Shown here: positions 34,707 through 44,571 of the stretch, piece after piece
Layout: the number at the start of each line of letters is the position of its first letter
Position numbering within the stretch: position 1 is the first letter of the stretch
Assembly: GCF_004122735.1 (NCBI RefSeq)
Contig: NZ_SDIF01000004.1
Location: 1-64,000 of the forward strand
Reading direction: 5' to 3'
Length of the DNA stretch: 64,000 bases
Source: Streptomyces sioyaensis
Lineage (GTDB): Bacteria > Actinomycetota > Actinomycetes > Streptomycetales > Streptomycetaceae
Notes under the pieces: generated by a model
Databases searched by the model: none
Told to the model about the DNA's origin: nothing
Seen by the model: only the letters and a program-made list of their open reading frames with translations
Translations under genes and position numbers: made by a program

Positions 34707-35210
34707 ATGAGCATGATCGGAGAGTACGCACGTGTCACACCTGCCGAACTCGACCGCGCCCTCGGCGATCCCGAGTGGGCGCTGACGCTGGTCGACGCGC
34801 GGCGGGAGGCGGAGGCCGACGAGTGCCCGCCGCCCGCCCTCGCGCGCTGCCTGGACGTCGACAAGGCCTGGGACGCCCTGGGATTCCTGCTGCGCCGGGC
34901 GGCCTTCCCGGTGGACATCGTCCATGGCGAGGAGCCCGTCCCGGGCGCCGACGACTGGGGCTACGGTCCGCCCCGCCATCTCACCCCCGAGCAGGTGCAG
35001 AAGGCCGCCGCGGCGCTGGCGGAGATATCCGGTGACGACCTGACGGCCGGTGTCGGCCCGGCGGACCTCGCCGCGGCGGAGGTGTACCCGTCGATCGTCT
35101 GGGAGCGGGGCGAGCCGCTGGACTATGTGCGCGATTACTACGAGCTGTTGCGGCCGTTCCTGTGCGCGGCGGCGGAGCAGGGGGACGGTGTGCTCATGTG
35201 GCTCGGATAG
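34707..35210 (+). CDS. DUF1877 family protein
   Basis: 167 residues starting MSMIGEYARVTPAELDRAL. The DUF1877 (YfbM-like) pattern is clear: LDVDKAWDALGFLL, YGPPRHLTPEQV and the terminal YVRDYYELLRPFLCAAAEQGDGVLMWL. Small cytosolic protein, function unknown. The sequence TAGCCT ends 8 nt before the ATG with no ribosome binding site, so it may be leaderless. Confidence 0.85.
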   Translation: MSMIGEYARVTPAELDRALGDPEWALTLVDARREAEADECPPPALARCLDVDKAWDALGFLLRRAAFPVDIVHGEEPVPGADDWGYGPPRHLTPEQVQKAAAALAEISGDDLTAGVGPADLAAAEVYPSIVWERGEPLDYVRDYYELLRPFLCAAAEQGDGVLMWLG

Positions 35211-35294
35211 CGGCGCCGCCCGGGTACGCCAGAGGGCGGCGCACGCCGCGCCGCGTCATCCCTCACGCCCCGTCATGACTGCTACCTTCACGGC

Positions 35295-35906
35295 ATGTTG
35301 CAGCGGATGTCCGGAGTTTTCCTCGGCGCATTCTTCGGAACGGTCTTCGTGGTCGCCCATGCGCACGCCCCGCTGAACCCGGTGCTCGGCAACGCCCTGC
35401 GGGTGCTCGCGGTGCTCACCTTCGCCGGACTGCTGACACTCGCCCGGCGGGCCGGGCGCCGCGGCCGGCCCGCGGCGGACGGCCCCGAGGTGCCCCGGGC
35501 GGACTGGCTGCAGGGGAAGTTCGCGTTCGTCGTGGGGGCCGAGGTGGCGCTGCTGATCGGCGGGAGTGTCGCGCTACGGGAGGGCGGCGCCCCCCAGGAG
35601 ACCTCCGTGGCCTGGATCGCGCTGCTCGTCGGTCTGCATGTCCTCGCGCTGGCGGCGGTCCGGAAGCGGCGCGGCATCGCCGTCCCCGGCGCCGCCCTGG
35701 CCGCGCTCGGTGTGACCGGACTGGGCATGGCGGCGACCTCCGCCGTGGTGTGGGTGCCGTTCGTCAGCGGTGTGCTGTCGGGCATGGCCCTGCTGGTCGG
35801 CTGCGCCTACGCCATCACCCATACGTACCGGTCCGCGGTCCGGCCGCAGGACCACGACCGCGGGAAGCAGGACCGCGAGAGGCTCGGGACGTCCGTACGG
35901 CCGTAA
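35295..35906 (+). CDS. Four-to-five-helix membrane protein of unknown function
   Basis: 203 residues, ATG 35295. Membrane segments at about 7-25, 35-50, 76-92, 101-118 and 128-155, then a polar charged tail. I do not recognise a named family. Lies between a DUF1877 gene and a convergent rhomboid-like gene. Confidence 0.65.
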   Translation: MLQRMSGVFLGAFFGTVFVVAHAHAPLNPVLGNALRVLAVLTFAGLLTLARRAGRRGRPAADGPEVPRADWLQGKFAFVVGAEVALLIGGSVALREGGAPQETSVAWIALLVGLHVLALAAVRKRRGIAVPGAALAALGVTGLGMAATSAVVWVPFVSGVLSGMALLVGCAYAITHTYRSAVRPQDHDRGKQDRERLGTSVRP

Positions 35907-35957
35907 TGCCGCGGCCTCACCCTCTCAGCACGTCCGCACAGGCAGCCCCGGCCACCC

Positions 35958-36872
35958 TCACGACGTCCGAGCGCCCTCCAGCACCGGGCGGCGCAGGTCG
36001 GGGAGGAGCGGCGCCGGGCGGGTGCGGTGGGTGCGCCAGCGGCGCAGCAGCGGCCAGGCGGCCACGCCCAGGGTGAGCGAGAGCAGATGCCCCCAGTCGG
36101 TCATCGGGTCGGCGTAGGCGAGCAGATCGGTCACGGCCAGATAGCCGACGCCGGCCAGCAGCGGCCAGCGCAACCAGGCCGGCAGCAGGCCCGCCAGGGC
36201 TCCGATGCAGGTCATCACGCCGAAGCTGATGCCGTAGTCGAGACGGTGCAAGGACGTCTCGGGCAGCCGGCCGGCGGCGACGGAGAAGGCGACGGGCAGT
36301 TCGGTGGCGAGGGTGGCCAGCGCATGGCCGCCGAAGAAGACGGCGGCGGTGCGCAGTCCGCCCAGCCGCCGCTCCAGCGCCGTCAGGACGAAGAGGAAAC
36401 CGATGGCATAGGCGGAGGTCATCCCGCCGGCGATCCACAGGGCGCTGGCGACCAGCACCATCAGCGGGGACTGCGCGAGATGGGCGACGTCCGTGCTGGA
36501 GCCGCGCAGCAGCTCGGAGACCAGCCCCGGGTCGCCGTACTCCGCGATCAGCGAGGTGGCCACGAGCAGCAGGGCGTACCCGAAGGTGAAGGGGGTGCCG
36601 GCCGGGGTGGGCAGCAACCGCCAGGGCAGAAACCGCCAGGACCGCACGCGCCCGCCGCGCCGGCCGCCCGCCGGCGTCCCGTCCCGACCGGCCATGGCCT
36701 CCTGGTCCGGGATCTCCTGGGCCGCGCTCGCCCGGCCGCCGCGCTGCCGGGGTATCCCCGGCAGCAGACCCGGCTGCGCGTCCGGGCCGGCGCCCGGAGT
36801 CGGCCGGCGTCCCGGTGCGCCGGACGGCGCGCGTCCGGTCCGCGTTCTGTCGGCGGTTCCCAGCCAGCTCAC
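35958..36872 (-). CDS. Rhomboid-like membrane protein
   Basis: About 304 residues; GTG 36872 (after GAAGGGG) is the preferred start, ATG 36695 an alternative. After ~85 polar, Gly/Arg-rich residues come six or seven membrane segments: LPTPAGTPFTFGYALLLVATSLI, VAHLAQSPLMVLVASALWI, YAIGFLFVLTALE, FGGHALATLATELPVAF, HRLDYGISFGVMTCIGAL and LAVTDLLAYADPMTDWGHLLSLTLG. The sequence fits rhomboid-like proteins of streptomycetes; the DYG.SFG segment takes the place of the GxSx catalytic serine loop. Whether it is an active protease is open. Confidence 0.75.
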   Translation of the reverse strand: MSWLGTADRTRTGRAPSGAPGRRPTPGAGPDAQPGLLPGIPRQRGGRASAAQEIPDQEAMAGRDGTPAGGRRGGRVRSWRFLPWRLLPTPAGTPFTFGYALLLVATSLIAEYGDPGLVSELLRGSSTDVAHLAQSPLMVLVASALWIAGGMTSAYAIGFLFVLTALERRLGGLRTAAVFFGGHALATLATELPVAFSVAAGRLPETSLHRLDYGISFGVMTCIGALAGLLPAWLRWPLLAGVGYLAVTDLLAYADPMTDWGHLLSLTLGVAAWPLLRRWRTHRTRPAPLLPDLRRPVLEGARTS

Positions 36873-37114
36873 GGTCCGAGGCCCCTTCCGTTCATGGCGC
36901 TTCCGGTGAGCCACGCCCGTGTCCCTCGGCCGTGATCGCTCTGTCCTGATCAACGTTCCGGACCAGCCTGCATGCTCAACCCATGAAGAACCTGTGTGAG
37001 TGATATCCCTCACATGAGGCAACCGTCACCCATGTCGCCACGTCCGCCCGGATGGCGGCGGACTTCCTCCCGAAGCGTTGGACCGGTGCGACCCGTATTG
37101 GCCACCATGGCGCC

Positions 37115-37879
37115 ATGGCTCCCGTTACTCCCGCGCAGACCCCGGCCGGCCACCTTGAGGCCCCGTTCACGCTCGACCGCCGCGAGGGCCCCTACGGAGA
37201 AGTGGTGCTGCGCCAACGGGGCGCGGCCCCCGCGCCCCCGGGAACGGGCGGCACTCCTCCCTCCGGTGCACCCGTGATCTACGAGATCATCGCCAACGGC
37301 TGCTTCCTGATGGACACCTCCGACGGCCGCTCCGAGCGCCTGCTGATCGACGCCGCGCTGGCCGCCCTGCCGGCCGGCCGCCCCCACCCCTCCGTACTGA
37401 TCGGCGGCCTCGGCGTCGGCTTCTCCCTGGCGCACGCGGCGCGGCAGCCGCGCTGGGGCCGGATCGTCGTGGTCGAGCGCGAGGAGGCGGTCATCGACTG
37501 GCACCGCACGGGCCCGCTGTCGGCCGTCTCGGCGGACGCGCTGGCCGATCCGCGCAGCGAGATCCTGCACACCGACCTGGTCGCCCATCTGCGCACGGAA
37601 GCGGGCCAAGACACCTACGACGCCCTGTGTTTGGACATCGACAACGGTCCCGACTGGACCGTTACCGAGGACAACAACGACCTCTACTCCCCCGCCGGGC
37701 TCGCCGCCTGCCGCGACCGCCTGACGGCCGGCGGCGTGCTCGCCGTCTGGTCCGCGCAACCCTCGCCGCCCTTCGAGGAAGCCCTGCGAAATGCCGGATT
37801 CAGCGGGGTACATACGGAAGAGATCCCGGTTGTCCGAGGCGTCCCCGACGTGGTCCATCTTGCGCGCAAGGGCGCGTAG
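37115..37879 (+). CDS. Spermidine synthase-like SAM-binding protein
   Basis: 254 residues from ATG 37115. The Rossmann methyltransferase fold has VLIGGLGVGFSLAHAA (motif I), RIVVVEREEAVIDWH (acidic residue for adenosyl) and YDALCLDIDNGPDW. This is the PlsC/SpeE-like group often annotated 'spermidine synthase', but the aminopropyl-transfer residues were not checked. No signal peptide. Stands before the two-component pair, gap 75 bp, with no clear terminator. Confidence 0.82.
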   Translation: MAPVTPAQTPAGHLEAPFTLDRREGPYGEVVLRQRGAAPAPPGTGGTPPSGAPVIYEIIANGCFLMDTSDGRSERLLIDAALAALPAGRPHPSVLIGGLGVGFSLAHAARQPRWGRIVVVEREEAVIDWHRTGPLSAVSADALADPRSEILHTDLVAHLRTEAGQDTYDALCLDIDNGPDWTVTEDNNDLYSPAGLAACRDRLTAGGVLAVWSAQPSPPFEEALRNAGFSGVHTEEIPVVRGVPDVVHLARKGA

Positions 37880-37954
37880 CCGACAGTCACACCATGGCCG
37901 TACGCTGCTGCCCAGCAAGACGCGACCACGCAGGGGCAATGCAGGGGCGGGCCG

Positions 37955-38695
37955 ATGGACCAGACTCAGACAACGCAGGGCGGCGCCACCGCCGCCACGC
38001 CCGGTGCCCAGCGCCGGGTACTGGTCGTGGAGGACGACCCGACGATCGTCGAGGCCATCGCGGCCCGGCTGCGCGCCGAGGGCTTCCAGGTGCAGACGGC
38101 CACCGACGGCCCGGCCGCGGTGGAGACCGCGGAGGCCTGGCAGCCCGATCTGCTGGTCCTCGACGTGATGCTGCCGGGCTTCGACGGCCTGGAGGTGTGC
38201 CGCCGGGTCCAGGCCCAGCGTCCGGTGCCGGTGATGATGCTCACGGCCCGGGACGACGAGACCGACATGCTGGTCGGCCTCGGCGTGGGCGCCGACGACT
38301 ACATGACCAAGCCGTTCTCGATGCGGGAGCTGGCCGCCCGGGTGCACGTCCTGCTGCGCCGGGTCGAGCGCGCCGCACTGGCCGCGCACACCCCGCGCAG
38401 CGGCATCCTGCGGCTGGGCGAGCTGGAGATCGACCATGCCCAGCGCCGGGTGAGGGTGCGCGGCGCGGACGTCCATCTGACGCCCACCGAGTTCGACCTG
38501 CTGGTCTGCCTGGCGAACACGCCGCGCGCGGTGCTCTCCCGTGAGCAGCTGCTGGCCGAGGTGTGGGACTGGGCGGACGCCTCCGGCACCCGCACGGTCG
38601 ACAGCCACATCAAGGCCCTGCGCCGCAAGATCGGCGCCGAGCGGATCCGTACGGTCCACGGCGTCGGCTACGCCCTGGAGACCCCGGCCGCATGA
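37955..38695 (+). CDS. OmpR-type response regulator
   Basis: 246 residues. Receiver domain (~25-140) with the acidic pair VVEDDPT, the phospho-acceptor in LLVLDVMLPGFDG and the Lys in DDYMTKPFS; winged-helix output domain (~155-245) with LTPTEFDLLVCLANTPRAVLSREQLL and HIKALRRKIGAERIRTVHGVGYAL. Overlaps the sensor kinase gene by 4 bp (ATGA). Position beside lon and kgd recalls SCO5283/5282 of S. coelicolor. Confidence 0.95.
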   Translation: MDQTQTTQGGATAATPGAQRRVLVVEDDPTIVEAIAARLRAEGFQVQTATDGPAAVETAEAWQPDLLVLDVMLPGFDGLEVCRRVQAQRPVPVMMLTARDDETDMLVGLGVGADDYMTKPFSMRELAARVHVLLRRVERAALAAHTPRSGILRLGELEIDHAQRRVRVRGADVHLTPTEFDLLVCLANTPRAVLSREQLLAEVWDWADASGTRTVDSHIKALRRKIGAERIRTVHGVGYALETPAA

Positions 38696-39816
38696 CGCGG
38701 TGGTGGCGAACGCCCCTGAGCCGGCTGTGGCAGCGGATCTGGGAGGGGCTGCGCCCGCTGGACCCGTACCGCTCCGTCAAGGCGGCGCTCGGGGCGCTGG
38801 TCAGCGTCTCGGTGATCATCACCACACTGCTGGTGTTCGTCGCGATGCACTCCGCGACCGAGATCCGGGTGATCACGATCTTCTCGGTGATCGCCTCGCT
38901 GCTGATCACCCAGTTCGTGGCCAACAGCCTGACCGCGCCGCTCGACGAGATGACGGATGTCACCCGCTCGATGGCACACGGCAACTACAGCCGCCGGGTC
39001 CGCTCCGAGCGCCGCGACGAGTTCGGCGCCCTGGCCGACGCCTTCAACCGGATGGCGGCCGACCTGGAGGCGGTGGACACCCACCGCAAGGAACTGGTGG
39101 CCAATGTCTCGCACGAGCTGCGCACCCCCATCGCCGCGCTGCGCGCCGTCCTGGAGAACGTCGTCGACGGGGTCTGCGAGCCGGACCCGGAGACGATGCG
39201 TACGGCGCTGCAGCAGACCGAGCGGCTGGGCCGCCTGGTCGAGCACCTCCTCGACCTGTCCCGGCTGGACAACGGCGTGGTGCCGCTGCACGCCCGGCGC
39301 TTCGAGGTCTGGCCGTATCTGTCCGGGGTGCTCAAGGAGGCCAATATGAGCCGCGGCGCCTCCACGCTCTCCGGGCTGGCCGGCTCCGGCACCCACACCC
39401 GTACGGACGTCCACCTCCACCTCGATGTCTCGCCGCCGGAGCTGACCGCGCACGCGGACGCCGAGCGGCTGCACCAGGTCGTCGCCAATCTCATCGACAA
39501 CGCGATCAAGCACAGCCCCCGGCACGGCCGGGTCACGGTGCACGCCCGCCGCGGCGAGGGGCCCCAGAGCCTGGAGCTGGAGGTGCAGGACGAGGGGCCC
39601 GGCATCCCCGAGTCGGAGCGCTACCGGGTCTTCGAGCGCTTCAACCGCGGCGGCCCGGCCCCCTCGGGCCCCGGCTCCGACGGCGGTACGGGCCTGGGCC
39701 TGGCCATCGCGCGCTGGGCGGTGGACCTGCACGGCGGACGCATCGGCGTGGCGGAATCACCCCGCGGTTGCCGGATCCGGGTCACTCTTCCGGGGCTGGA
39801 GTCAGCTCGAAGCTGA
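38692..39816 (+). CDS. Sensor histidine kinase
   Basis: 374 residues. Two neighbouring membrane segments (ALGALVSVSVIITTLLVFVAM and ITIFSVIASLLITQFVA) leave a very short external loop; HAMP follows, then the H-box NVSHELRTPIAALR, N-box LIDNAIKHSP, G1 DEGPGIPESE and G2 GTGLGLAIARW. With so small an outer loop it likely senses something in the membrane. Cognate partner of the preceding regulator. Confidence 0.95.
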   Translation: MTRWWRTPLSRLWQRIWEGLRPLDPYRSVKAALGALVSVSVIITTLLVFVAMHSATEIRVITIFSVIASLLITQFVANSLTAPLDEMTDVTRSMAHGNYSRRVRSERRDEFGALADAFNRMAADLEAVDTHRKELVANVSHELRTPIAALRAVLENVVDGVCEPDPETMRTALQQTERLGRLVEHLLDLSRLDNGVVPLHARRFEVWPYLSGVLKEANMSRGASTLSGLAGSGTHTRTDVHLHLDVSPPELTAHADAERLHQVVANLIDNAIKHSPRHGRVTVHARRGEGPQSLELEVQDEGPGIPESERYRVFERFNRGGPAPSGPGSDGGTGLGLAIARWAVDLHGGRIGVAESPRGCRIRVTLPGLESARS

Positions 39817-40053
39817 CGCCCGCTGACGTAGGGTCGGTGGTGGAAGCACTCGTCCGCGGGTGTCGCGGCGATGCCGCCTACCCGGACGCAGGCAAACTTC
39901 GTGTGTTTCCCGCCAAGTCCTGCCCCGAAACCCCTCCGGGAATGTGACGTACGCGACGAGTACCCCTCCCGGCCTGCATCAGGGGTCACAACAGGCGTAG
40001 CCTTTATTCCCGCTGTCCACCACCTTAGGAAGCGGAAGAGGGCGGTTGCCGCC

Positions 40054-43000
40054 GTGTCGCTACAGTCCCCCAACAGCTCGAGCATCTCGACCGACCACGA
40101 GGGGCAGGGAAAGAACCCTGCCGCCGCGTTCGGTCCCAATGAGTGGCTCGTCGACGAGATCTACCAGCAGTACCTCCAGGACCCGAACTCGGTAGACCGA
40201 GCCTGGTGGGACTTCTTCGCCGACTACAAGCCGGGCGCCACCACGGCGCCGAGCCAGCCGACGGAGGGCGCTGCCCCCGACGCGGCCGCCCCGGCGCAGT
40301 CGACCCCGGCAGCGCCGCCCGCCGCCGCGCCGAAGCCGTCCGCTGCCGCCGACGCCGCGCCGGCCCCGGCGAAGCCCGCCGCGAGCGCTCCGGCGCCCGC
40401 TCAGGCGGCCCCGGCCAAGAGCGCCCCGGCCAAGCCCGCCGCGAAGCCGTCGGCCGAGCCGGCCGCCGAGGCCACGGGCGGTCCCGAGTTCGTCACGCTG
40501 CGCGGCCCGTCGGCCGCCGTTGCGAAGAACATGAACGCCTCCCTGGAGCTGCCGACGGCCACGTCCGTCCGCGCGATCCCGGTGAAGCTGCTCTTCGACA
40601 ACCGCATCGTGATCAACAACCACCTCAAGCGCGCCCGGGGCGGGAAGGTCTCCTTCACCCACCTCATCGGGTACGCGATGGTGCAGGCCCTCAAGGCCAT
40701 GCCGTCGATGAACTACTCCTTCGCGCTGAAGGACGGCAAGCCGACGCTGGTCAAGCCCGAGCACGTCAACCTCGGTCTGGCCATCGACCTGGTGAAGCCG
40801 AACGGTGAGCGCCAGCTCGTCGTCGCCGCCATCAAGAAGGCCGAGACGCTCAGCTTCTTCGAGTTCTGGCAGGCCTACGAGGACATCGTCCGCCGGGCCC
40901 GCGACAACAAGCTGACCATGGACGACTTCACCGGGGTCACCGCGTCGCTGACGAACCCGGGCGGCATCGGTACGGTCCACTCCGTGCCGCGGCTGATGCC
41001 CGGCCAGTCCATGATCATGGGCGTCGGCTCGATGGACTACCCCGCGGAGTTCCAGGGCACCTCCCAGGACGCCCTGAACAAGCTCGGTGTCTCCAAGGTC
41101 ATGACGCTGACCAGCACCTACGACCACCGTGTGATCCAGGGCGCCGCCTCCGGCGAGTTCCTGCGGATCATGAACCAGCTGCTGCTCGGCGAGAACGAGT
41201 TCTTCGACGACATCTTCAAGTCGCTGCGGATCCCCTACGAGCCGGTCCGCTGGCTCAAGGACATCGACGCCTCGCACGACGACGACGTCACCAAGGCCGC
41301 CCGGGTCTTCGAGCTGATCCACTCCTACCGGGTCCGCGGCCACGTCATGGCCGACACCGACCCGCTGGAGTACCACCAGCGCAAGCACCCCGACCTCGAC
41401 ATCACCGAGCACGGCCTCACCCTGTGGGACCTGGAGCGCGAGTTCGCGGTCGGCGGCTTCTCCGGCAAGTCCATGATGAAGCTGCGCGACATCCTGGGCG
41501 TGCTGCGCGACTCGTACTGCCGCACCACCGGCATCGAGTTCATGCACATCCAGGACCCCAAGCAGCGCCAGTGGATCCAGGACCGGGTCGAGCGCTCGCA
41601 CAAGTCGCCCGAGCGCGAGGAGCAGCTGCGCATCCTGCGCCGGCTGAACTCCGCCGAGGCGTTCGAGACCTTCCTGCAGACCAAGTACGTCGGCCAGAAG
41701 CGCTTCTCGCTGGAGGGCGGCGAGTCCGTCATCCCGCTGCTGGACGCGGTCATCGACTCCGCGGCCGAGTCGCGCCTGGACGAGTGCGTCATCGGTATGG
41801 CCCACCGCGGCCGCCTCAACGTGCTCGCCAACATCGTCGGCAAGTCCTACGCGCAGATCTTCCGGGAGTTCGAGGGCAACCTCGACCCGAAGTCGATGCA
41901 CGGCTCCGGCGACGTGAAGTACCACCTGGGCGCCGAGGGCACCTTCACCGGCCTGGACGGCGAGCAGATCAAGGTCTCGCTGACCGCCAACCCCTCCCAC
42001 CTGGAGGCCGTCGACCCGGTCGTCGAGGGTGTGGCGCGCGCCAAGCAGGACATCATCAACAAGGGCGGCACGGACTTCACCGTCCTGCCGATCCAGCTGC
42101 ACGGTGACGCGGCGTTCGCCGGCCAGGGTGTGGTCGCCGAGACGCTGAACATGTCCCAGCTGCGCGGTTACCGCACCGGCGGCACGGTGCACATCGTCAT
42201 CAACAACCAGGTCGGCTTCACCGCCGCCCCGGAGTCGGCCCGCTCCTCCATGTACGCCACCGACGTGGCCCGCATGATCGAGGCGCCGATCTTCCACGTC
42301 AACGGTGACGACCCCGAGGCCGTCGTCCGTGTGGCCCGTCTGGCCTTCGAGTTCCGCCAGGCGTTCAACAAGGACGTGGTCATCGACCTGATCTGCTACC
42401 GCCGCCGCGGCCACAACGAGTCCGACAACCCGGGCTTCACCCAGCCGCTGATGTACGACCTGATCGACAAGAAGCGCTCGGTGCGCAAGCTCTACACCGA
42501 GTCCCTCATCGGTCGCGGCGACATCACGCTGGAGGAGGCCGAGCAGGCGCTGCAGGACTTCCAGGGCCAGCTGGAGAAGGTCTTCACCGAGGTCCGCGAC
42601 GCCACGACGACTCCGGCCGTCCCCGAGGTGCCGCAGCCCAAGGCGGAGTTCCCGGTCTTCGTGGACACCGCGATCTCCCAGGAGGTCGTCAAGCGGATCG
42701 CCGAGTCGCAGGTCAACATCCCCGAGCGGGTCACCGTCCACCCGCGTCTGCTGCCCCAGCTGCAGCGCCGCGCCGCCCAGGTCGAGGACAACACCATCGA
42801 CTGGGGCATGGGCGAGACCCTCGCCATCGGCTCGCTGCTGATGGAGGGCACCCCGGTCCGGCTCGCCGGCCAGGACTCCCGCCGCGGCACCTTCGGCCAG
42901 CGCCACGCGGTGCTGGTGGACCGGGAGACCGGCGAGGACTACACCCCGCTGCTCTACCTGTCCGAGGACCAGGCCCGCTTCAACGTCTACGACTCGCTGC

Positions 43001-43845
43001 TGAGCGAGTACGCGGCGATGGGCTTCGAGTACGGCTACTCCCTGGCCCGCCCGGAGGCGCTGGTCATGTGGGAGGCGCAGTTCGGTGACTTCGTCAACGG
43101 CGCCCAGACGGTCGTCGACGAGTTCATCTCCTCGGCGGAGCAGAAGTGGGGCCAGACCTCCGGTGTGACCCTGCTGCTCCCGCACGGCTACGAGGGCCAG
43201 GGCCCGGACCACTCCTCGGCCCGGATCGAGCGCTTCCTCCAGCTGTGCGCGCAGAACAACATGACGGTCGCCGCGCCGACCCTGCCGTCGAACTACTTCC
43301 ACCTGCTGCGCTGGCAGGTCCACAACCCGCACCACAAGCCGCTGGTCGTCTTCACCCCGAAGTCGATGCTGCGTCTGAAGGCCGCGGCGTCGAAGACGGA
43401 AGAGTTCATGACGGGCGGCTTCCGCCCCGTCATCGGTGACTCCACGGTCAAGCCCGAGGACGTCCGCAAGGTCATCTTCTGCTCCGGCAAGGTCTACTAC
43501 GACCTGGAGGCCGAGCGGGAGAAGCGGGGCGCGACCGACACGGCGATCGTCCGTATCGAGCGGCTCTACCCGCTTCCCGGCAAGGAGCTCCAGGCGGAGA
43601 TCGCCAAGTTCCCGAACGCCGAGAAGTACCTGTGGACCCAGGAAGAGCCGGCGAACCAGGGTGCGTGGCCGTTCCTCGGACTCAACCTGATCGACCACCT
43701 CGACCTGGCCGTCGGCGCCGATGTGCCGCACGGCGAGCGGCTGCGCCGGATCTCCCGGCCGCACTCCTCGTCGCCGGCCGTCGGCTCCGCCAAGCGCCAC
43801 CAGGCGGAGCAGGCACAGCTGGTCGCGGAGGCCTTCGACGCCTGA
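40054..43845 (+). CDS. kgd: Multifunctional 2-oxoglutarate decarboxylase/dehydrogenase E1-E2 (Kgd/SucA)
   Basis: 1263 residues from GTG 40054 ([13 protein letters not shown]). Order of domains: N-terminal E1 helix segment ([16 protein letters not shown]), Ala/Pro-rich linker (~70-145), E2-type acyltransferase domain (~150-380; [17 protein letters not shown] as its catalytic signature), then the thiamine-diphosphate E1 domain ([52 protein letters not shown]). This is the actinobacterial one-chain form that combines 2-oxoglutarate decarboxylase, dehydrogenase E1 and succinyltransferase. It acts in the TCA cycle. The frame is open upstream to 39871, but that part is unlike the family. Followed by a strong hairpin. 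Confidence 0.97.
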   Translation: MSLQSPNSSSISTDHEGQGKNPAAAFGPNEWLVDEIYQQYLQDPNSVDRAWWDFFADYKPGATTAPSQPTEGAAPDAAAPAQSTPAAPPAAAPKPSAAADAAPAPAKPAASAPAPAQAAPAKSAPAKPAAKPSAEPAAEATGGPEFVTLRGPSAAVAKNMNASLELPTATSVRAIPVKLLFDNRIVINNHLKRARGGKVSFTHLIGYAMVQALKAMPSMNYSFALKDGKPTLVKPEHVNLGLAIDLVKPNGERQLVVAAIKKAETLSFFEFWQAYEDIVRRARDNKLTMDDFTGVTASLTNPGGIGTVHSVPRLMPGQSMIMGVGSMDYPAEFQGTSQDALNKLGVSKVMTLTSTYDHRVIQGAASGEFLRIMNQLLLGENEFFDDIFKSLRIPYEPVRWLKDIDASHDDDVTKAARVFELIHSYRVRGHVMADTDPLEYHQRKHPDLDITEHGLTLWDLEREFAVGGFSGKSMMKLRDILGVLRDSYCRTTGIEFMHIQDPKQRQWIQDRVERSHKSPEREEQLRILRRLNSAEAFETFLQTKYVGQKRFSLEGGESVIPLLDAVIDSAAESRLDECVIGMAHRGRLNVLANIVGKSYAQIFREFEGNLDPKSMHGSGDVKYHLGAEGTFTGLDGEQIKVSLTANPSHLEAVDPVVEGVARAKQDIINKGGTDFTVLPIQLHGDAAFAGQGVVAETLNMSQLRGYRTGGTVHIVINNQVGFTAAPESARSSMYATDVARMIEAPIFHVNGDDPEAVVRVARLAFEFRQAFNKDVVIDLICYRRRGHNESDNPGFTQPLMYDLIDKKRSVRKLYTESLIGRGDITLEEAEQALQDFQGQLEKVFTEVRDATTTPAVPEVPQPKAEFPVFVDTAISQEVVKRIAESQVNIPERVTVHPRLLPQLQRRAAQVEDNTIDWGMGETLAIGSLLMEGTPVRLAGQDSRRGTFGQRHAVLVDRETGEDYTPLLYLSEDQARFNVYDSLLSEYAAMGFEYGYSLARPEALVMWEAQFGDFVNGAQTVVDEFISSAEQKWGQTSGVTLLLPHGYEGQGPDHSSARIERFLQLCAQNNMTVAAPTLPSNYFHLLRWQVHNPHHKPLVVFTPKSMLRLKAAASKTEEFMTGGFRPVIGDSTVKPEDVRKVIFCSGKVYYDLEAEREKRGATDTAIVRIERLYPLPGKELQAEIAKFPNAEKYLWTQEEPANQGAWPFLGLNLIDHLDLAVGADVPHGERLRRISRPHSSSPAVGSAKRHQAEQAQLVAEAFDA

Positions 43846-43879
43846 GGCGCCCGGTCGCCGGGGTGACCGGTGCAGGACA

Positions 43880-43917
43880 GCGGAAGGGCCCGTCCCCCTG
43901 GGGGCGGGCCCTTCCGC
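43880..43917. terminator. Hairpin between kgd and a convergent gene
   Basis: GCGGAAGGGCCCG (43880-43892) pairs with CGGGCCCTTCCGC (43905-43917) and the CCCC/GGGG of the loop can extend the stem. No T-run. Serves both convergent genes. Confidence 0.85.
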
Positions 43918-43961
43918 ATGCGCGGACACCGACAGGACGGGCCGGCGGTGGTCACCGCTCC

Positions 43962-44474
43962 CTACACCTGGTGCAGCCACGAGCGGAAGAACAGCACCAG
44001 AGAGACCGCCACCAGCGCCGACAGCGGCAGCGGCCACCAGCGGCGCCGCCGCCCGGACAGCGTCTGCTCATTGGCCCGGTCGACGGCGACCATGCCGCGC
44101 AGCACTCCCAGCGCCGCCACCGCGACGGGCACCGCGACCGCGGCGTGGACCACCCAGGCACCCACCAGCGTGGGCCCGCCCCAGGAATGCTGGTAATCGT
44201 GCGCGTCGACCAGGGGATACAGCAGCCCGTTGAACAACCCCTGGGCCGCCAACAACGCCACCGCCCATCCGAACAGCCCCAGCGCAATCCCGCATGCCCC
44301 CTGTGCCGCATACGCCCCCCGGGACTGCTTGATGCCCACCGCCAGCCTCCCGACCGAGGCCGGAAGCAGGCGCAGGCCCTTCCCTGCCGCCGCCCACGCG
44401 GAGGCGCCCACGAGGCTGCCCACCACCGAGGCCGGAGTGATGCGGCGCGCCCCCTGGCGCTGTGTAGTGTCCAT
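43962..44474 (-). CDS. Small membrane protein (DUF1206-like region)
   Basis: 170 residues from ATG 44474; the frame is open to 44567 without a better start. Three or four membrane segments: ACGIALGLFGWAVALLAAQGLF, LVGAWVVHAAVAVPVAVAALGVLRG and WPLPLSALVAVSLVLFF. DUF1206 resemblance is weak. It lies just downstream of the FxsT-like gene on the same strand (about 100 bp), but nothing links it to that system functionally. Confidence 0.6.
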   Translation of the reverse strand: MDTTQRQGARRITPASVVGSLVGASAWAAAGKGLRLLPASVGRLAVGIKQSRGAYAAQGACGIALGLFGWAVALLAAQGLFNGLLYPLVDAHDYQHSWGGPTLVGAWVVHAAVAVPVAVAALGVLRGMVAVDRANEQTLSGRRRRWWPLPLSALVAVSLVLFFRSWLHQV

Positions 44475-44571
44475 GCCGCCATCCAACCAACTCGCCCGCG
44501 TCGACCGCATCGTGTTAACGACCGGGCGGAACGGCTCGCGCCGTGCTGCGAGCCGTCCTGCCCCCACGTAC

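Noticed and set aside
40060..44037. 1325-residue open frame on the strand opposite kgd
   Set aside because: It mirrors the Kgd frame in high-G+C DNA; the translation is low-complexity and unlike any family, while Kgd is certain.
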